This document shows, piece by piece, positions 58,570 through 64,000 of a stretch of DNA of 64,000 bases. The position numbers and the translations under genes are program-made. This DNA comes from Apricaphanius iberus (taxonomy: Eukaryota > Chordata > Actinopteri > Cyprinodontiformes > Aphaniidae), in assembly GCA_028564705.1 (NCBI GenBank), contig JAPXFQ010002718.1, positions 1,488,001-1,552,000 of the forward strand. The letters are read 5' to 3'. The notes under the pieces were generated by a model, which saw only the letters and a list, made by a program, of their open reading frames with translations, searched no databases and was not told the origin of the DNA. The number at the start of each line of letters is the position of its first letter. Position 1 is the first letter of the stretch.

Positions 58570-59440
58570 CTAACCTTTTTTTTCTCACCTACACGCCAAA
58601 CACTTTGTGGCAGAAAAATGTGATTTCACATAACACGGTGATACATCCTAGCATCATGCTTTGAGAATCCTTTTCATCAAAATAGACTGGAAAGCATATT
58701 GTGCTGACTCTACCATCCTCACTATAAAACTTTGTGGTGGCAATGTGCTACTCAAGTCCCAGCTTTTTAGTCTAAGTCACACTTGTGTCCTTAGTGTTCA
58801 ACTCCAAGTAACATAGGATCAGTCCAAGTGTAGTCACTAGGTCCTACAGGCAAAGTCTGAGTCAAAGCCCCCCCCCCCCAAAAAAAAAGCAGTGTAGATT
58901 TTAAGACTAGTATAATGGCTGCTATACATGGTGTACTTTCTTTTTTATGTATTTATGCCCCCATGCTACCACCAAACTAGCGCAGTAGCAGGTGCAAAAT
59001 ACAAAAAAATGTCAATACAGATTTGAAAAACAAAAAATAATAAAAAAATCATAAACTAACAAAGGCTTTGGGACGTTGCTATTAAATTTGTCAAGCAATC
59101 TAACCTAATATAACAAGCTAACATTAGCATTCCAATAATTTCAAATGAGGCAGTCAAAGTCCAAGTCCGGATGTTACAAGTCTGAGTCCAACTGCTAATC
59201 ATTGTTGTGTTTGAGTCAAGTCACAACTTCCTTAAACATGACTCTAGTCAGGACTTGAATCCACATTCAGGACTCAAGTACTCCAACCCTGGGTGGTGGT
59301 AGCATGATGCTGTTGTGATTCTTTATCTTCTGAAAGACAGGGTGTTCCTTAGCACCAGATAAAACAATTTTACTTGTCTTTTGTTTGCTTCGTGACCAAA
59401 TTTTCTATTGCTTCAACACATCTGCAATCAGTCGCAAGAC
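58570..59440 (+). mobile_element. Tc1-like remnant split by a hAT element
   Basis: The left piece 58590-58740 has CACTATAAAACTTTGTGGTG at its end; the right piece from 59292 continues GGTGGTGGTAGCATGATGCTG and TTCTTTATCTTCTGAAAGACAGGG. Joined, they follow the order of the Tc1 GGGSIMLWGCF region. The insertion at 58741-59291 separates them. Outer limits are approximate and no full frame survives. Confidence 0.6.
58741..59291. mobile_element. hAT-type MITE inside a Tc1 remnant
   Basis: The right end in reverse complement reads CAGGGTTGGAGTACTTGAGTCC; the left end CAATGTGCTACTCAAGTCCC is a damaged partner. The flanking 8-mers TGTGGTGG (58733-58740) and GGTGGTGG (59292-59299) differ at one position. 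The interior has many AGTCCAAGT/GAGTC words in both orientations, a known subterminal pattern of fish hAT MITEs, and a C11/A9 homopolymer pair at about 58870-58890. Non-coding. Confidence 0.7.
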
Positions 59441-59699
59441 CCCTCCTGTGTCTGCAGGGAATAGTTAGCGATGGCTGCGAGATTGATTCGAAACCACAGT
59501 ACATTTTATCCCACACCAGAATCGTAGATGATTTACTGCAATTTCATGGGCGTAGGTTTGGTAAGAGGAACAGGGGTAACGACCGCCACTGCAGGGATAT
59601 TCTGAGCGAACACATGTCAAGGCAGTAAAAACATTGACAGTTCAAGTGATAGTCATGCATTTTAATATCTTTATCATGTATTTAGTTTCTTTACCACTG
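59441..59699. other. Anonymous sequence
   Basis: No recognised gene. ORF 59374-59628 ends with GRRFGKRNRGNDRHCRDILS, which I cannot assign. Confidence 0.35.
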
Positions 59700-59757
59700 A
59701 ATCATATAAAGCGCCTTGAATTGTCTCGTGCTATATAAATAAAATTGCCTTGCCTAA
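59700..59757 (+). repeat. LINE/SINE 3' tail fragment
   Basis: AAAGCGCCTTGAATTGTCTC, GTGCTATATAAATAAAATTG is the plus-strand form of the tail seen in reverse at 19971-20342. Probably a severely 5'-truncated insertion. Confidence 0.65.
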
Positions 59758-60593
59758 CATTCACTATAGCAAAACTAAAAAATACATATTAAAACATCCT
59801 TGGATCAAAGGCATCTAAAAGGATGAGATTGGTTGTGATGCCATAAAACCTTTGGGTGAAAATCCATTCTATATTTTAGCACCGATTCATCTGTTAACAT
59901 GTTATTACAGCAAACATGCATATTTAAGCAGAAAAAGGCACAGGATCTGTAAGGCAGTAGCTCTGCAAGGACAAAACTGAGCTCAATCTAGACTGTTTTG
60001 CCATTTTAGTCAACGTGTGGGCATTTTTGCTTTCCTGCACACATGCACAGCTGTGTTTCGCTTGTCCTGGAGCCTGGTGGCAAAAAAGAGGCAGATTGCT
60101 GCCCATGTCTCTAACCCTTTGACTGGAGTCCTTGAAGTGGCAGGGCACACAAATGTCCTGCTGACCCTGATGTTTAGGTTTGTGTGCATATGTGAAACAG
60201 TCAGCTTGCTCTTGTTTAATCCATTCCTTTCTCACCACCTTTATTATTTTAATTCTTTCATGCTTTTATTGTGATACTGGATTTTGTGGAGTGTCTTTGG
60301 TTTAAGTCCTTATAATTTCGGTCTCCTCTGACAGCTAAATGATGGATGAATTATCTGAATATGCTCAATTTCATGTGATCTCTGCTAATCAAATAAAATC
60401 CAGCTGGACTGTTTTCCCCCTCACATAATCAGTGACAGAGGCACAGAAAAATTACTGCATTTTTTTCACTGTTACATAGCTGCGTGTTAGAATATAATTG
60501 GAATAATTTTGATTCTTTCCCAAACAAAGTTTTAACACTAGCTGTTTTGTTTTTTTCTGGATGTACCCTGTGGAAGAGTTACAATTTAAAGGG
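59758..60593. other. Anonymous sequence
   Basis: No recognised gene or repeat. Confidence 0.4.
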
Positions 60594-61640
60594 ATAGTTT
60601 AGAATTTTTTAAACAGTGAGAATGGAACTCAAGCAATTAGTTTCAGGTTGAACTCATTATTTGAGTTCACCCCTGGAAACACTAAACTTTATGAACATAA
60701 ACCTTCATACAAATCCCTTTACACAAGTAATGCTTACACCAGTCTATCTGCTTGCACAATAAAAAAATAAGAAAGAAACCTAAGAATATTTACAGTAAAA
60801 TAGTAATGGGTTCAGGGGAGCAGTCTCATTACTTTATCATGGGGGTCAACACAAACTAGACCCAAATTAAAACATTGGCCATAAAAACTGCGCTATAACA
60901 AAAGGAGAACATTTACTTTTGTACTCAGTTGTACTGTTTTATTTATTTTATGACGCAAACAGTAGATACGTAGATGGCAGAGGTCGGAACAAGATAAAAT
61001 AATAACACGGCGCCTCTTACAAAGCCGCTTGGTGGGAAGTTAATATTCTCTGTGGTCCTCTGCTTCGTTTTGTGTTCATGCTGAGCCCGTTGCTGTCATG
61101 TATTTGTCTGGTGAACTTGCTAAAGACAACAGAGCCATCCTAAAACCACTCAAATCTGACTGACGTCGCCATTTTAGTTTACGTTTAAAGAGAGAGCAAG
61201 TGTCGTACATTTTACTCTGAGTCCAATATAAATATAAAAAGCTGCTTTTCATAGAACTTTAGGTACAATAAGCACTTTTTTGGGGTGACATTAAATCAAG
61301 TAAATCCTTCCGCCAACTCATGGCATTAAATATGAAATTTAATTCCCACAGAGTCAATAAAATAACCCACCTGAGTCCCAGACGTAGTCCCGCCTTCGTC
61401 CATGTTGAATCTCTACTCCCCTTTTAGAGTTTGAAGAGCTTTTAAAAACAAGGAAGTGTTCCGCTCACTGATTAGACAGTGTAATCTTTCCCTATCCAAT
61501 CTGATTAGTGTATCAAGAACGTGCCAAAATTCGCAACCACAACTTTAGTCTCTCACATAATTTTATGCTGCCCAGTTCGAAGATGTTTGCATCTGTGAAA
61601 TTATATGCAAGCATCCATGTACAGCTGCTAAATATTCATG
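60594..61640. mobile_element. Possible one-ended TTAA element
   Basis: TTTAAAGGGATAGTTTAGAA at about 60586-60605 resembles the AGGGATAGTT terminus of fish TTAA-type MITEs. I do not find the opposite end. The rest is anonymous with a few CpG-containing stretches (CACGGCGCCTC near 61005). The extent is uncertain. Confidence 0.3.
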
Positions 61641-61647
61641 ACCTTAA

Positions 61648-62200
61648 ATTGAGCAGAGATGATAGTGACATCTAGTTTATGTAAGTTGTAGTTACAACCA
61701 CAAAAACATAATTGCAGCTGTTGGGTTGCCTGGTTTGCTGCCGATACGCGCAGTGACCAGCCTGAACTGTGTCCAGTGAGGGATGTATTTTAGAGAAGTT
61801 TAACTGAAAGCTAACATTAGCAAATTTAGCAAGTGAGTTAGCTTACTGATCCAGGAGGAAAGTATCCGTTTTCTGTTTGTGTTTGATGCCATGGAAATCT
61901 TTTATGTGGGTCCATCTAGTGTAGCCTTCACCTAAAAGTACTCTAGTTTCTGTTCTTCTGCGGTCATTTCTCTCCTGAGATGGATAACGATACCGGTGGG
62001 TTTCTGAAACAGCTGCTTGACTTTATGACTCCACCATTCTCCCTAGTCCCAGCCGAGCTGCGCCGGCCATATGGTTGGATCATACTGGCTGGTAGATGTA
62101 AACATAACATATGGTCGTGCCTGTTTTAAATGTTCATTTTATTATATTTTAGTTCAGATATAATGTTATACTTTCATTCTCCATTTTCCACCCCTGTAAA
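61648..62200 (+). mobile_element. TTAA-flanked MITE, family K1 copy 3, right end lost
   Basis: It starts after TTAA (61644-61647) and follows the 17.3- and 34.8-kb copies: GTGACATCTAGTTTATGTAAG, CTGAACTGTGTCCAGTGAGG, CAGGAGGAAAGTATCCG, GGTCCATCTAGTGTAGCC, AAACAGCTGCTTGACTTTA. Homology fades near 62170-62200 before the right terminus. It has lost about 30 bp around 62090 relative to the other copies. Confidence 0.75.
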
Positions 62201-62659
62201 ATAAAAAAAATATGTTCTTTTAATGAGGAAAAGTCTGTGACAAGAAGGAATAGAAAGTCAGGAAACCAGGTAAACTTTTTAGTATTTAGAAAGCTTTCTT
62301 TCTGCTATGTATAAATAAATATAAGTTGATTTAATATTAACTGATGGCCGAAAAAAGGAGTCACATTCCCAATAAAATGACAAGCGAAGAGATCCTTACT
62401 AAGTTTTATTGTTGCAAAACAAACTATGGTACAGCTAGATTTCATAGAATGTTGCATTAGGCACATTGAAGCAATAATTTTGAAATTGAGACGCCATGGC
62501 CTGGTTACCCCTCATATTTTTTTTTAGACAAATGAGTCAAAACAATCATCCAAGAGCCAAGGAGCAGGTAAAGGTTTTACCATAAAAACAATAAGTAATG
62601 GACATTACTCCTACGAGGTTTTTTTTTCCCAAAAATCCCCTACTGAAGAGGAAAAGCAT
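62201..62659. other. Anonymous AT-rich sequence
   Basis: No recognised gene or repeat. Confidence 0.4.
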
Positions 62660-62900
62660 GTTTAAAATGTGTTGCAGAAAATTTTGACCAGAAAAACACA
62701 AAGACGATATAGTTTTGGTCAGTTAAGACCAAGGTTGATTTCTTTAGAATCATTCCATACTTTAGTGAAAGTTTTGTTCCGTGCGTTGCCCCAAAACAAC
62801 ATGGCAAATGTAAAGCTTGATGGAAGGAACATCATGGTATGGGCAATCCTACCGTACCAACAAACCTCATATGTTCCAAGAAATATTTTATAAGAATTTG
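62660..62900 (+). pseudogene. Tc1-like transposase fragment
   Basis: A 74-codon frame at 62669-62893 includes NVKLDGRNIMVWAIL, comparable to [14 protein letters not shown] of Tc1 enzymes, with FGQLRPRLISLESF upstream in the place of the region after the first catalytic Asp. No other motif is readable. Confidence 0.45.
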
Positions 62901-64000
62901 AAGACAAAAAAGTGTAGCTTTGACAAAAACTCATTGGATGTAGCCAGGAAACTCTAGTTGGTGTTGATCCTGCCAACTTCAATTTTGTACCTTTCCTCAC
63001 AATATACCTTAAAACATGTTTTATTAAACTTATTTTACTCACTTTCTGTATGCAAATTATATAAATATCTTGCAACAAAACAGTTCAGATCTCATGTATA
63101 TTTTAATTTAATAGTGTATTACTTTCTAGAAAATGTGTTGTATCCAGTTCAACCCTATTTAATCCAATTCTATTTAACAGGTTACAATCCCTTAGCACAA
63201 GGTGACCTCCTATGATTACTATTTTTTTGGAGTCATGTAACCACAATTTCTTACGAAAAATTAGGAGCATATTTTAAATAAACATATTTTAAAATATTAG
63301 CTTTCAAAGCTAATTTTAAATGTCTCTCTGGAAGGTTAAAACTAAGACATGGTCGATACAAATCTCGATTTTTTAGATCACTTCATGTTCTTTGAAAAAT
63401 GTATTGACTTTCCAGTTCGTGATGTTCCCATCTTTTGCCACTGCATGGTTTATTGAAAGATGCTATGTTTAATTTTACCCAAAGGTTAGTAAGAATGTCA
63501 GTCTACTCAGGCCCTAAAATGTGATATGGCTTCCTTGTATATATCAATGACAGCTTTATTTCATAAACACTTTATTGGCACACACCTAAACTATTTTAGG
63601 GAACCTGTAGTCACAGAAGGTAATTAACGTAGAGACGTGTCTTGTTATTAATTAATATTGCGGAAATTTGTTAACCTTGGGTTTGATGTCATTCCCAGAT
63701 CCAAGTTCTGACCTCAGACATAAATAGAGGCACTGGCACTGATTCCTAGTTTAATGCTCAGATTCTATAACTTTTTTTTCTTTTTTTTTTAATAGCAATT
63801 CCCTTTTCAAAAGGCTTTTAATGAAGCCAAGATCCACCTTCTTTGACCAGGCAGTATCTCGCTATCAAATACTTGTTCTTTCCACTGTATATAAATGCAA
63901 TCCATTATTTCAAAAGCTCATACTCTAAATCTCATTATTTTGGTCATGATTTCTGTCACATGACAATATGTGAGGCTCTGATTGTGGATGAACCTGTAAC
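62901..64000. other. Anonymous AT-rich sequence
   Basis: No recognised gene or repeat; a T-rich run lies at 63771-63791. Confidence 0.4.

Overview
This window looks like intergenic, transposon-rich DNA from a ray-finned (teleost) fish. The evidence is its content: AT-rich sequence, a DIRS-type tyrosine-recombinase retrotransposon, many Tc1/mariner copies, an L2-type LINE, tRNA-derived SINE-like repeats, hAT and PIF/Harbinger MITEs, TTAA-flanked (Kolobok/T2-like) MITEs and a GATA microsatellite. I recognise no host protein-coding exon, rRNA or true tRNA gene. The only long, intact and clearly recognisable coding sequence is a 340-residue Tc1-family transposase at 36621-37643 (minus strand). 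All identifications rest on reading motifs by eye, without database searches.

Layout. 1-2400: 3' part of a decayed DIRS-like element (RT/RNase H, then tyrosine recombinase). 3130-4825: end of an inverted-repeat MITE (X), a SINE with a 12-bp target duplication, and a 651-bp TIR element (Y). 5622-6700: hAT-like remnant. 7940-9909: old Tc1 copy with a 0.8-kb insertion. 10715-11180: LINE RT tail. 13158-14230: degenerate mariner with long TIRs. 17295-17935: TTAA MITE. 18264-18907 and 21705-22335: hAT MITEs. 24150-24530: mariner fragment. 28054-28836: a 783-bp foldback palindrome filled with AAATATTT motifs. 29247-31000: second copies of X and Y. 32114-33819: a TTAA element carrying a minisatellite and itself sitting inside another repeat. 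34760-35405: second copy of the 17.3-kb MITE. 36415-40881: Tc1 copy whose right TIR seems split by a Harbinger remnant plus an L2 LINE, which in turn holds a solo LTR. 43908-45285: TTAA element containing a hAT MITE. 46054-46191: GATA array. 47249-49372: TTAA MITE and Tc1 side by side. 51950-53640: possible LTR and a GC-richer block. 53952-56585: hairpin, Tc1, short repeat and a Harbinger MITE with a MADF-like exon. 58438-59440: hAT inside a Tc1. 61648-62200: third copy of the 17.3-kb MITE.

The genes do not form a pathway. The order of events can be read from nesting: Tc1, then Harbinger/L2, then LTR; Tc1, then hAT; TTAA element, then hAT; short repeat, then TTAA element. Several insertions are supported by target duplications visible in the sequence (TA, TTAA, TTA, TAGG, 8-bp hAT-type, 12-bp SINE-type). 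Remaining stretches are anonymous AT-rich DNA and are listed as such.
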